The notes below the pieces were generated by a model. That model saw nothing but the letters and a program-made list of their open reading frames with translations. It was not told where the DNA came from and made no database searches. The translations under genes and the position numbers were made by a program. Shown in pieces: positions 41,391 through 49,623 of a DNA stretch of 64,000 nucleotides (the stretch's first letter is position 1; the number at the start of each line of letters is the position of its first letter). Source of the DNA: CAINDI01 sp037127585 (GTDB lineage Bacteria; Verrucomicrobiota; Verrucomicrobiia; Palsa-1439); the NCBI GenBank assembly GCA_037127585.1, contig JBAXYB010000004.1, positions 1 through 64,000 of the forward strand. The letters run 5' to 3'.

Positions 41391-42767
41391 GTGCGCCCCA
41401 TCGAACAAGCCTCCTACTGGCTCGCCACCCGGCCTCCCCATGAATCCGTCCCGCTGACCGGCGACCGCAACGCCGACATCGTCATCATCGGTGGCGGCTT
41501 TACCGGCCTCTGGACCGCTGTGGCTCTCAACCAACTCGCACCGGCCGCCACCATCATCCTCCTCGAACGCGCCTGTCTCGGCTACGGCGGCAGCGGTCGC
41601 AATGCCGGCCAAGTCAGCGGCGGCATCGACCACTCCCACCAAAAAGCCATCGCCCATTTCGGACTCGACGAAGCCCGGCGCATGGCGACACTCGGACTCC
41701 AAAACCTCGACGAGATCGGCCAATTCTTCCGGCACCACAAACTCGACTGCGATTTTGCGCGCACCGGCCAACTCTTCGTCGCCCTCACGCCCGCGCAAGT
41801 GGAAGACGCCCGCGCCGCCGTGGCCGCCGCCACGCAAGTCGGTATTGCCGACGCGCGCGTGCTCACCGCCGACGAAACTCGCGCCGAACTGAACAGCCCC
41901 CTCTACTGCGGCGGCGCCATTGACCCAACCTGGGGCATCGTCAACCCCATCAAAATCGTCGACGGCATTCGCCAAGTTATGACCACTGCCGGCGTGAAAA
42001 TCTTCGAGCGCACGCCGGTCACTGCCATCGACCCGACCGGCCCCAAAGTCCGCGTCAAAACTCTGACCGGCACCGTTGTGGCAGACAAAGTCATCCTCGC
42101 CACCAACGCCTACTCACACCACCTCATCCCGCGGCTCCTGCGCCGGTACATCCCGCTCTACGACTACGTCCTCGTCAGCGAACCCCTCACCCCCGCCCAA
42201 CTCGCCGCGATCGGCTGGCAACGCCGGCAAGCCGTCGTCGACGGTCGCACCTTCTTCAACTATTACCGGCTCACCGCCGACAACCGGATCCTCTGGGGCA
42301 CCAGCGAAGCCCGGTATTACTCCGGCAATCGCGTCGACGAATCTTGCGACCACTCCGAAACCCACTACGCCGCGCTGCGCGCCAGCTTCACTCGGCATTT
42401 CCCCCAACTGGCCGGCTTGCAATGGCCCTACGCCTGGGGTGGTCCGATCGCCTCGACGACCCGGCTCACCCCATTCTTTGGGTCACTGGCTGGTGGCCGC
42501 ATTCACTATGGCTTGGGCTATACCGGTCTCGGCATCGCCAACTCCCATCTCGCCGGCAAGATTCTCGCCCATCAAACCCTCGGCATCCCCAGTCCCCTCC
42601 TCGACCTCGCACTAGTCCGCCACCAACCGCTCCTCTACCCACCCGAACCAATCCGCACGTGGGCCGTGAACATCATCACCCGTTCCCTGCGCCGCGTGGA
42701 TGCCGGCGCGAAGCCCAACGCCTTGTTGCGAGCCCTCGATCTGCTCGGAATCGGCTTCTCGAGCTAG
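41391..42767 (+). CDS. FAD-dependent amine oxidase, PuuB-like (gamma-glutamylputrescine oxidase family)
   Basis: 458 residues. DAO fold: dinucleotide motif VIIGGGFTGLWTAVAL near residue 26, then LERACLGYGGSGRNAGQVSG as in PuuB and related oxidases, and a C-terminal GLGYTGLGIANSHLAGKILA FAD segment. Given the Pot and Pat genes upstream, it probably oxidises putrescine or its glutamyl adduct; this is inferred from context. It now starts at a GTG; -10-like TAAACT lies ten bases upstream. A decayed copy of its first 25 codons lies on the other side of the toxin-antitoxin pair. Confidence 0.85.
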   Translation: MRPIEQASYWLATRPPHESVPLTGDRNADIVIIGGGFTGLWTAVALNQLAPAATIILLERACLGYGGSGRNAGQVSGGIDHSHQKAIAHFGLDEARRMATLGLQNLDEIGQFFRHHKLDCDFARTGQLFVALTPAQVEDARAAVAAATQVGIADARVLTADETRAELNSPLYCGGAIDPTWGIVNPIKIVDGIRQVMTTAGVKIFERTPVTAIDPTGPKVRVKTLTGTVVADKVILATNAYSHHLIPRLLRRYIPLYDYVLVSEPLTPAQLAAIGWQRRQAVVDGRTFFNYYRLTADNRILWGTSEARYYSGNRVDESCDHSETHYAALRASFTRHFPQLAGLQWPYAWGGPIASTTRLTPFFGSLAGGRIHYGLGYTGLGIANSHLAGKILAHQTLGIPSPLLDLALVRHQPLLYPPEPIRTWAVNIITRSLRRVDAGAKPNALLRALDLLGIGFSS

Positions 42768-42787
42768 GATGAAACTGCGCAGCCCGG

Positions 42788-42909
42788 CTAAGAACCCATC
42801 CCAAAACGTCCCGATCCATTTTCCGGGAGGGCGAGGCTCCCGCCGAGCCGTGGGGTGACGTGGCTCGGCGGGAGCCTCGCCCTCCCCCGGTTTTGGGATC
42901 GGCTCTAAG
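42788..42909. repeat. Composite palindrome: outer 19-base inverted repeats around a perfect GGGAGGGCGAGGC hairpin
   Basis: Outer arms CTAAGAACCCATCCCAAAA (42788-42806) and the complement of CTTAGAGCCGATCCCAAAA (42891-42909) flank a 27-base near-perfect hairpin (arms 42823-42849 and 42862-42890, loop 12 bases). The right outer arm contains the original stop of the kinase-like gene. It would also act as a two-way terminator. Confidence 0.85.
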
Positions 42910-43044
42910 CCGTCGCCACGATGCGTTCCATCGCAGCTTCTTGCTGCTCGATGGATTCAACAAGCCGAAACTGGGTCCGCGCCCGGTCGAGGTTGTGCCC
43001 GTCCCGATGCGTCTTGAAATACGTGTCACCGTTCAAGAAATCCG
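42905..43044 (-). pseudogene. Displaced C-terminal part of the kinase-like gene
   Basis: Reads ADFLNGDTYFKTHRDGHNLD then RARTQFRLVESIEQQEAAME and RIVATA-stop, the expected family ending, but in a frame shifted by one base from the upstream part. Restoring one C in the CGCTTCTGGCG stretch (near 43045) joins the two. Confidence 0.85.
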
Positions 43045-43974
43045 CCAGAAGCGAATCCCGATTTCAAAAGTGATCAGTTTACCGGAAAAGACCAGCTGCC
43101 GGCGTTCAGCCGGCGTGAGAAACTCACCGGCCGTGCTGAGATAGCCCCGCACGAGTGCCTCGAACAACGGAAATTGCATTTTGACCTTTGTCAGATCACG
43201 TTCGTCTTCCTTGCTCGGGCTGGTGGTGGTGCGAACCATGTCGCCGAAATCATAGAGCACCAACCCCGGCATCACCGTGTCGAGATCAATGACGCAGATC
43301 CCCTTGCCCGTCGCATCGTCGAGCATGACGTTGTTGAATTTCGTGTCGTTGTGCGTGATGCGTTCCGGCAACCCGGCTTCAATCAAGACCGGCGTGATCG
43401 CCTTCCGCCGAAGGGCAAATTCGATTTCGGGTTTCGCCAGCGCGGCGCGATTGGCCACGTCCGCCGCGATGGCCGTCTCCAACGCCGCGAACCGTTTCGG
43501 CGTGTGGTGGAAATCGGGAATGGTGTCGTGCAACCGCGGCGCCGGTAAGTCCGCGAGCTGCTGTTGAAACTGGCCAAAAGCGCGCGCGGCTTGGTACGCT
43601 TGCTGGGGTTGCTCAACCGCATCGTAGGTGTGAGCGCGGTCGATGAATTGGTACGCGCGCCAGTGGTTGCCGGCTTCGTCGCAATAAAAGATCTGCCCGG
43701 CGCGTGCCGGCACGAGGGTGAGCGCCCGGTCGCTGCCGTTGGTGAGTTTAGTGCGCAGATGATCGGTGACGCGCTGGATGTTTTCCATCACGGCCACCGG
43801 GTTCTTAAAGACGGCGTGATTGATGCGCTGGAGAATGTACTGCCCACCGGCACAGGTCACGCGGTAGGTGTCGTTGATGTGGCCGCTGCCGTACGGTTCG
43901 GATGTGACCATCGCACCGGCAAACTGAAATTGCCGGCTGATGGCGTGAACATCGTGGGGTGGATTCTTGTGCAT
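43033..43974 (-). CDS. Aminoglycoside phosphotransferase-family kinase, frameshifted (N-acetylhexosamine kinase-like)
   Basis: 313 residues as written, about 356 when the frameshift is repaired. APH/ChoK fold: GSGHINDTYRV (nucleotide loop), ILQRINHAVFKNP, ENIQRVTDHL, the catalytic loop ITHNDTKFNNVMLDD, and ICVIDLDTVMPG with the metal-binding Asp. The pattern resembles bacterial NahK-type sugar kinases. The frame ends early with GIRFWRIS instead of GIRFLADFLNGD. Either a true recent mutation or a sequence error. The loss removes about 45 C-terminal residues after the catalytic core. Confidence 0.8.
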   Translation of the reverse strand: MHKNPPHDVHAISRQFQFAGAMVTSEPYGSGHINDTYRVTCAGGQYILQRINHAVFKNPVAVMENIQRVTDHLRTKLTNGSDRALTLVPARAGQIFYCDEAGNHWRAYQFIDRAHTYDAVEQPQQAYQAARAFGQFQQQLADLPAPRLHDTIPDFHHTPKRFAALETAIAADVANRAALAKPEIEFALRRKAITPVLIEAGLPERITHNDTKFNNVMLDDATGKGICVIDLDTVMPGLVLYDFGDMVRTTTSPSKEDERDLTKVKMQFPLFEALVRGYLSTAGEFLTPAERRQLVFSGKLITFEIGIRFWRIS

Positions 43975-44044
43975 GGCCTCGACCGGGGCGCAGTGTGGCC
44001 GGCGCCGGCAACTCTGTCAAGTCGGCGACGTATTCCGCCCCACG

Positions 44045-44073
44045 TTGACTTGCCGGCGGCTGAAGTTTATAAC
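44045..44073 (+). promoter_or_regulatory. Promoter of HIT gene, leaderless type
   Basis: TTGACT, 17-base spacer, TATAAC, close to consensus. The -10 box ends seven bases before the ATG. Confidence 0.7.
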
Positions 44074-44080
44074 CGCTCGC

Positions 44081-44554
44081 ATGGAACAGCTTTGGGCACC
44101 GTGGCGGATTCGGTACATTCTCGGGGAACGGGAGACCGGTTGTTTTTTCTGTAAAAGTTCGCAATCCGCTGCGGACGCCAAGAATCTGGTCCTCATCCGC
44201 GCGAAGACCAGCTTCGTGATGCTCAACGCTTATCCGTACAACGCCGGCCACTTGCTGGTTGCGCCCTATAAGCATACCGGCGAGTTGAGCGAGTTGGCGG
44301 AGTCGGAGTTGAACGAGATGACCGGGCTGATTGTGCGGTGCAAGGAATTGCTGACGCGCGCGATGAAACCGCAAGGCTTCAACATCGGCCTCAATCTCGG
44401 CAAGACCGCCGGCGCGGGCGTGCTCGACCATGTCCATTGGCACATTGTCCCGCGGTGGGACGGCGACGTGAATTTCATGCCGGTCACGGCGGACACGCGC
44501 GTGGTGCCGCAGGCGCTCGACGAATTGTACACCGCGTTGATGAAACACGTCTGA
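44081..44554 (+). CDS. HIT-family nucleotide hydrolase/transferase
   Basis: 157 residues. MEQLWAPWRIRYILGERETG then CFFCKSSQS (zinc-type CxxC as in HIT proteins with a Cys pair), NAYPYNAGHLLVAPYKH, and the histidine triad DHVHWHIVPRW near residue 125. The W-A-PWR-x-x-Y start places it with the AP4A phosphorylase-like HIT group. It probably cleaves dinucleoside polyphosphates. The ATG is supported by the promoter directly upstream. Confidence 0.92.
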   Translation: MEQLWAPWRIRYILGERETGCFFCKSSQSAADAKNLVLIRAKTSFVMLNAYPYNAGHLLVAPYKHTGELSELAESELNEMTGLIVRCKELLTRAMKPQGFNIGLNLGKTAGAGVLDHVHWHIVPRWDGDVNFMPVTADTRVVPQALDELYTALMKHV

Positions 44555-44558
44555 GCCG

Positions 44559-44587
44559 TTGCGCACTTTGGCCGCGCGGTTTATAGT
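44559..44587 (+). promoter_or_regulatory. Promoter of LON-domain gene, leaderless type
   Basis: TTGCGC, 17-base spacer, TATAGT, the -10 box ending eight bases before the ATG. Confidence 0.65.
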
Positions 44588-44595
44588 GCCCCCCA

Positions 44596-45240
44596 ATGAA
44601 CCTCCCAGATCAAGTGGCCGTGTTTCCGTTGCCGAATACAATTCTGTTTCCCCGCGTGATGTTGCCGCTCTACATCTTTGAGCCCCGCTACCGGCAACTC
44701 TTAGCAGACGCCCTTGCCGGCGAACGTTTGGTGACAGTCGCCCTTCGGCAACCCACGGGACAACCGGCGCAACTGGCCGGCGTCGGCCTGATTCGGACCA
44801 GCCTCCTGCGGCCGGACGGCACATCGACATTAGTTCTCGAGGGCGTCGCGCGGGTGCGAATCACCGAGTACGTTCAGATGAAGCCCTACCGGATCGCGCG
44901 GGTGACGCCGTGCGAAAGTTTCTCGCCAGCCCCACCGGCGCGGGAGGAATTGCAGGACATCGTCCGCCGGCTCGCCAAGGTGCGGGCAAAATTTGGGGCG
45001 CGGCTCCCGAAGTCGATGCTCGCCACCTTGCTTGCCGAAGAAGATGCGGATTACCTGACCGATCTGGTGAGCAACACGCTCATCGACGATTGCCAGGTGA
45101 AACAGCGCCTCCTCGAAACGCTGAATGTCAACGAGCGCGTCGACCGGCTGGTCGCGGAGTTACAACGCCAACTCCACCAGTTCGAGCTCTGGCGCAAACT
45201 GCAAGGCGACCTCCCCAACGATCATGTCGGCAGAAATTGA
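44596..45240 (+). CDS. LON peptidase substrate-binding domain protein
   Basis: 214 residues, only the N-terminal domain of Lon, with no AAA or protease part. Motifs: VAVFPLPNTILFPRVMLPLY then IFEPRYRQLLADAL, GVGLIRTSLLRPDGTSTLVL, EGVARVRITEY. These stand-alone domains are widespread and of unknown role, perhaps substrate recognition. It overlaps the next gene by 17 bases. Confidence 0.9.
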   Translation: MNLPDQVAVFPLPNTILFPRVMLPLYIFEPRYRQLLADALAGERLVTVALRQPTGQPAQLAGVGLIRTSLLRPDGTSTLVLEGVARVRITEYVQMKPYRIARVTPCESFSPAPPAREELQDIVRRLAKVRAKFGARLPKSMLATLLAEEDADYLTDLVSNTLIDDCQVKQRLLETLNVNERVDRLVAELQRQLHQFELWRKLQGDLPNDHVGRN

Positions 45241-45925
45241 ACCGACTGCGACAGCGCCAACGCTGAACAATCTGAGCGCTGCGGCACTCGCCCAGTTGGT
45301 CTTGGGTTTGTATTTTCTATTTAGCGGCCTGCTGATGCTGGTCGCGGCGCTGACGGAATCATTCGTGGCCACGGCGCTGCGCCCGCTCTCAGTCATCCTC
45401 ATTGGGGCTGGCGGTTTGGGGATGGCGACCGGCGCCTGGCGGTTACACCGCGTGACCGGCTTGGGCGAGGCGTGGCGGAAACGGACCCGGGACTTATTAA
45501 TCGCAACCGTGTTAGCGGCCTACCTGAGCTTGTTCTTTATTCTGTGGCGGCAACTGCCGACGAACGGCTACCTGCTGGCGCATGCGCTGGCTTTTTTTGC
45601 GCTCGTGCTGGTCACGGTGTGCCTCCTCTGTCTGCCGGTCCGAGTGCTCGCGCACGCGGCGGACCGACCGGGCTTGGCAGTGCAAGCCGGGGCGTTTGGG
45701 ACCGTGGCGCTGGTGTTACTGGTGCCGCCGTTTGGATTGATCGCGCAGCGGATGATCGAGGCGTTGCGGGAAGGAGTCGATCCGTTTGCGCTCCTTCAAT
45801 TTTGGGTCGCGCACACCGCGGTTTGGATCACAATGGTTATGCTGGTGCCGTTTTCATTAACGCTCTCCTTGCTCTGGTCGACAAAAGATTTAGTGCTCGA
45901 CCACCTCAACGCGCGCGCCGATTGA
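45224..45925 (+). CDS. Hypothetical integral membrane protein
   Basis: 233 residues. Six predicted membrane helices at about 20-45, 52-70, 88-108, 115-140, 155-178 and 200-222 (for example LVLGLYFLFSGLLMLVAALT and LLAHALAFFALVLVTVCLL). I recognise no family. Start chosen at MSAEIEPTATAPTLNN because the upstream in-frame codons overlap the LON gene and have unusual composition. It probably shares the LON promoter. It converges with the PHP gene three bases away. Confidence 0.75.
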   Translation: MSAEIEPTATAPTLNNLSAAALAQLVLGLYFLFSGLLMLVAALTESFVATALRPLSVILIGAGGLGMATGAWRLHRVTGLGEAWRKRTRDLLIATVLAAYLSLFFILWRQLPTNGYLLAHALAFFALVLVTVCLLCLPVRVLAHAADRPGLAVQAGAFGTVALVLLVPPFGLIAQRMIEALREGVDPFALLQFWVAHTAVWITMVMLVPFSLTLSLLWSTKDLVLDHLNARAD

Positions 45926-45928
45926 CCG

Positions 45929-46636
45929 TCACGCCTCCGGGAAGCTGACGATCACGCGGCCTTTTTTCCGGACGAGAAGCCGGTCGAAGACCAGCATCCG
46001 CAGACTTTTCGCCACAGTGACCGGCGGACTGACCGGCTCGACGCGGCCCTGCCGGATCGATGCAAAGATTGCCGGCACCGTCGGCGCGGCATCCACCCGC
46101 GTAAAATGCTGGCCAAACATCCACAACGCGTGCGCGTCCGAATTAGCAATCAGCGGTTTGCCGTGTTGCGCGGCGAACCGGCGGGCGCGGTTGTTGAACG
46201 CGTCAAACCAAGTGAAATGCATCCCGGCAATCTCGATGGCGTCGAAGAGATCCAGGTTGCGCTCCAGTTCCCGCCCGAGACAACAGCCCTTCGGATAAAA
46301 CGGATGCGGTGCGATCACGAGCAATTCCGCCCCCCGTTCGCGCCGGTAGGCCCGCAAATCGGCATACGTCTTCAGCCGGTCAACATCCCGCGGCGGAATA
46401 TTGAAGAGCAGCACATCGCGCCCGGCGAAACTCCACTCAACCGCCTGGATCAGCAATAAACCTTTGGCGCGCGCGTAATCGAAAACGCGTTCGTCATCGA
46501 ACACTTTTCGGTGCAGCGTGATTGCGATCGCAGCAAACTCCAACGCCACGGCCTTGTCGATTAACTGCGTCGCCGTGTACGGCAAGCCGTCGAACGGGTC
46601 GTCGCCCGTGTGCATATGGAGATCGATCTTAATCAT
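45929..46636 (-). CDS. PHP-domain phosphoesterase-like protein
   Basis: 235 residues. Metal-binding motifs of the PHP superfamily: MIKIDLHMHTGDDPFDGLPY at the N-terminus, IAPHPFYPKG, and ANSDAHALW. A basic C-terminus (LLVRKKGRVIVSF) follows. Might hydrolyse a phosphate ester; the substrate is unknown. The ATG overlaps the addA stop region by four bases, so it is the third gene of the addB-addA-PHP operon. The pairing suggests a link to DNA or nucleotide metabolism, which is only inference. Confidence 0.88.
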   Translation of the reverse strand: MIKIDLHMHTGDDPFDGLPYTATQLIDKAVALEFAAIAITLHRKVFDDERVFDYARAKGLLLIQAVEWSFAGRDVLLFNIPPRDVDRLKTYADLRAYRRERGAELLVIAPHPFYPKGCCLGRELERNLDLFDAIEIAGMHFTWFDAFNNRARRFAAQHGKPLIANSDAHALWMFGQHFTRVDAAPTVPAIFASIRQGRVEPVSPPVTVAKSLRMLVFDRLLVRKKGRVIVSFPEA

Positions 46637-49623
46637 GTCACGTTCACCACGTCGCCGGTGCGGAGGAAGAAGACGAGCAGTTCTTCGACCGCGATGCCGG
46701 CGGTTTTGTTCAGCGCCTCACGGTAGGCGCGCAGTTGAGCCTGATATTGCAACGCCTCTTGCGTCACATCGGTTTTGTAATCCACGAGCACCCACCGGCT
46801 CTGCTCGCGAAACAGTAAATCAATTCGGCCTTCCAACGTTCCATCGGCAAACGGCAACTCCCGGTAAACCTCATCCGCCTGACCAGCGCGGGTGAGCAAC
46901 GGCGAACGGAGCGCGCGTTCGACCCACGTCTTGGCGTCATCAGTCAAACCGGTTGCGTCCAATCGTTCCAACGCCGCGTGAACGAGCGTTCCGATTTCCA
47001 TCGCCCGTTCGCGCGCAACCCCGGTCGGCTCGTCTTCCGCCTCAAGCTTCGACGGACTCACGCGCAACGCCGACTTCCCAGCTCGCTCCAACAACGCCGT
47101 GCGCTCCGCCTGCCAGGCCGCGCGGTTGAACGTTCGGACATCCGCCGCCGCCGGTTCGCCCACAACCACCGCCGGCAAGTCGCCGATAATTTCCACCACG
47201 GCACTCTCGCCCAGCTCGAAGCCGCGCTTCAAGAGGTCAAGCCGCTCACCTTTTTCGGCAAACCACGGGATGATCAGTTGCCGGCGCGCGCGGGTGGCCG
47301 CCACGTAGAGCAACCGGATTTCCTCGGCTTCATCGCGCAAGTCTTGCTCGCCAACTGCCGGTTCAAAACCGGTGGTCTTGCAGCCGGCAAAGCGCAACTG
47401 GAAATTCTGCGCTGCCCGATCCGGCACAAGTCGCGCGCCGCTGTCGCTGGATTTACCGGCCAGATCGGCGAGAATCACGACTGGAAATTCGAGACCCTTC
47501 GATTTGTGCATCGAGAGCAATTGCACGGCCGGCGCTTGATCTTCGTGGGCCGGTGCGGGTTCTTCGTCCATCCCGGCCATGACGGTCTGGCGGAGTTGCC
47601 GGACGAAGCCGCGCAAGGAACGGATGCCGGCAGCTTCGACTTGCCGGGCCAGTTCGAGTGCTTTGAGCAGATTCGCGACGCTGGCTTGACCGTCGGCGCT
47701 GACGGAGAAACAGGCCTGACAGAGATGCGTCCGCGCGAAGACTTGTTCGACGAAACCGGCCACGGAGAATTGATGCCGGGCATCGTGGAGTTCGCGCAGG
47801 AGGCGGAAGGTCGGGTTGTCGGCGCGCAAGTAACTCAGGCCACCGGCTTCGTTGGCGAGAAGGATTTGCTCGTCGCTCCAACCAAACAACGGCGACCGGA
47901 GAACGGCAATGAGATTGAGTTTGTCGTTCGGATTGTCGAGGCAACACAAGAGCGCGATCAAGGTCTGAATCTCTTGCCGTTGATAGTAACCACGACCGCC
48001 GATGATGCGAAACGGAACGCTGGTTTCGAGGAAGACTTCGGCAAACACTTCCACGCCGGTAAAACTTCGGAAGAGCAATGCGACATCGTTCCAGGGGATC
48101 TGCTGGCGGTGGAGATACCGAGCGATGGCGGTGGCTTCGGCACGACGGGCGGCGTCGATGGATTGTTTTTCGGGGATTGATGCCGGCCGCAAGAGCGTGA
48201 TCTTGCCGGCGGCCGGGTGCGAGGCTTCGAGTTCGATGTAGTGCGGTTGATAGCTGGTCGGCTGAAACATCTTGGCGAAGACTGAATTTACCCAGTCGAT
48301 GATGTTGGCCTGGCTGCGGAAGTTGCGCTGGAACTGGACGACTTGGCCGGTCGCCCCCAACTGCTGCCGCGTGCCGGCGTACATCTCGATGTCGGCCCGC
48401 CGAAAACCGTAGATGCTTTGTTTGGGATCGCCAACGATGAAGAGTTTTCCCGGTGTGTCGCCGCCGAGAGCGAGGACGATTTCGTTTTGGACCGGGTCGG
48501 TATCCTGAAATTCATCAACAAGAAGGAACTTGTACCGGTCTTGGAACTCCTGGCGGATGGCTGGCCCGCGCAGGAGGTCGCGCGTTTGTTCCAAGAGATC
48601 ATCGAAGTCGAGCACGGCTTGGGAGTTTTTATATTGCTGAAAATGACCGACAAAGCCGGTCAGCCAGCCGGCCAGTTCCACCAGAAAGTTGTGTTCAGTG
48701 GCCGCGGTGTAATCGGCGATGACGGCTTTGAGTTCTTTGATAGTCGCTTTGGTTTCGATGAATACCGCGGGCGAATCGAAATCGGCTTTGCGTTTTGGCT
48801 CGGAAAGTTCGACCGCGGAGAGCAACGCCGCCGCGCGCTCGGCCGAGGCAGTCGCCAGTTGCGGCAGGACATCGAGAAAGGATTTCACTCGTTGATAGAA
48901 GGTCTCGGCCGGCGCGACGTTGTGTTTGAGGCACCGCTCCAAGACTGGTGCTGCCGCTTCGAGTTCCCGGCGGATCGATTGCGGGTCGGCCGGGCACAGC
49001 GCCGGCCACGGTTGGTCGGTGAGCCGTGACCGCTGCTCTATCAACAGCGTCGCGAGCTCTTTGAGTTGGGGGATTCCGATCTCGCGCATCAAGGCCTGAC
49101 GCAACGCAGCGGGATTTTTCGTCAGTTCGGATTCCAGCCAATTCGCCCACGCTTCATCGAGGAGCAATTGCTGCTGCAAATTATCGGCGACCGCAAACTG
49201 CGGATCGAGGCGCGCTTCGACGGGCCGCTCGCGCAAAAGCGACGCGCAGAACGAATGAATCGTCGTAATGGGGGCGCGTTCCAAATCGCTGAGAGCTTGC
49301 CGGAGTGCGGCGCCGGTCACTTTCTTTTCCAGTTCTTCGCGCAGCCGCAACTTCAACTCCCCCGCCGCTTTCTCGGTAAATGTGATCGCGACATTCTCGT
49401 AAAGCCGCGCCCGGCCACTGGTCACCGCCGTCAGGATGCGCGCGACCAATGCCGTGGTCTTGCCGGTGCCGGCGGCAGCTTCGACGAAGAATGTCGTGTC
49501 GAGTTGCGTCGCGGTGGCGCGGCGCGCTTCTTGATCGATGGGAGGGCGAAGCTCCGGCTGAGCCGCCGGGGGCATGGCTCGCCGGGAGGCTCGCCCTCCC
49601 AACGACTCGCGTTCAGGACTCAT
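46633..49623 (-). CDS. addA: UvrD/AddA-type helicase-nuclease
   Basis: 996 residues. Superfamily 1A helicase: Walker A EAAAGTGKTTALVARIL (near 49), DFDDLLEQTRDLL, VDEFQDTDPVQ (motif II), GDPKQSIYGFR, QLLSMHKSKGLEFPVV, YVAATRARRQL. The C-terminus has a PD-(D/E)XK nuclease, with EGRIDLLF, VLVDYKTD and the Q...Y pair (LQYQAQLRAY). This is the AddA architecture for double-strand break resection. Residues 9-27 derive from a palindromic repeat. It overlaps the addB stop by four bases. Confidence 0.9.
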   Translation of the reverse strand: MSPERESLGGRASRRAMPPAAQPELRPPIDQEARRATATQLDTTFFVEAAAGTGKTTALVARILTAVTSGRARLYENVAITFTEKAAGELKLRLREELEKKVTGAALRQALSDLERAPITTIHSFCASLLRERPVEARLDPQFAVADNLQQQLLLDEAWANWLESELTKNPAALRQALMREIGIPQLKELATLLIEQRSRLTDQPWPALCPADPQSIRRELEAAAPVLERCLKHNVAPAETFYQRVKSFLDVLPQLATASAERAAALLSAVELSEPKRKADFDSPAVFIETKATIKELKAVIADYTAATEHNFLVELAGWLTGFVGHFQQYKNSQAVLDFDDLLEQTRDLLRGPAIRQEFQDRYKFLLVDEFQDTDPVQNEIVLALGGDTPGKLFIVGDPKQSIYGFRRADIEMYAGTRQQLGATGQVVQFQRNFRSQANIIDWVNSVFAKMFQPTSYQPHYIELEASHPAAGKITLLRPASIPEKQSIDAARRAEATAIARYLHRQQIPWNDVALLFRSFTGVEVFAEVFLETSVPFRIIGGRGYYQRQEIQTLIALLCCLDNPNDKLNLIAVLRSPLFGWSDEQILLANEAGGLSYLRADNPTFRLLRELHDARHQFSVAGFVEQVFARTHLCQACFSVSADGQASVANLLKALELARQVEAAGIRSLRGFVRQLRQTVMAGMDEEPAPAHEDQAPAVQLLSMHKSKGLEFPVVILADLAGKSSDSGARLVPDRAAQNFQLRFAGCKTTGFEPAVGEQDLRDEAEEIRLLYVAATRARRQLIIPWFAEKGERLDLLKRGFELGESAVVEIIGDLPAVVVGEPAAADVRTFNRAAWQAERTALLERAGKSALRVSPSKLEAEDEPTGVARERAMEIGTLVHAALERLDATGLTDDAKTWVERALRSPLLTRAGQADEVYRELPFADGTLEGRIDLLFREQSRWVLVDYKTDVTQEALQYQAQLRAYREALNKTAGIAVEELLVFFLRTGDVVNVT
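49540..49600. repeat. GGGAGGGCGAAGC palindrome in the 5' end of addA
   Basis: Arms GGGAGGGCGAAGCTCCGGCT (49540) and GGCTCGCCGGGAGGCTCGCC ending CTCCC (49600). It codes, in frame, for SLGGRASRRAMPPAAQPELR, the N-terminal extension of AddA before the helicase domain. Confidence 0.8.
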
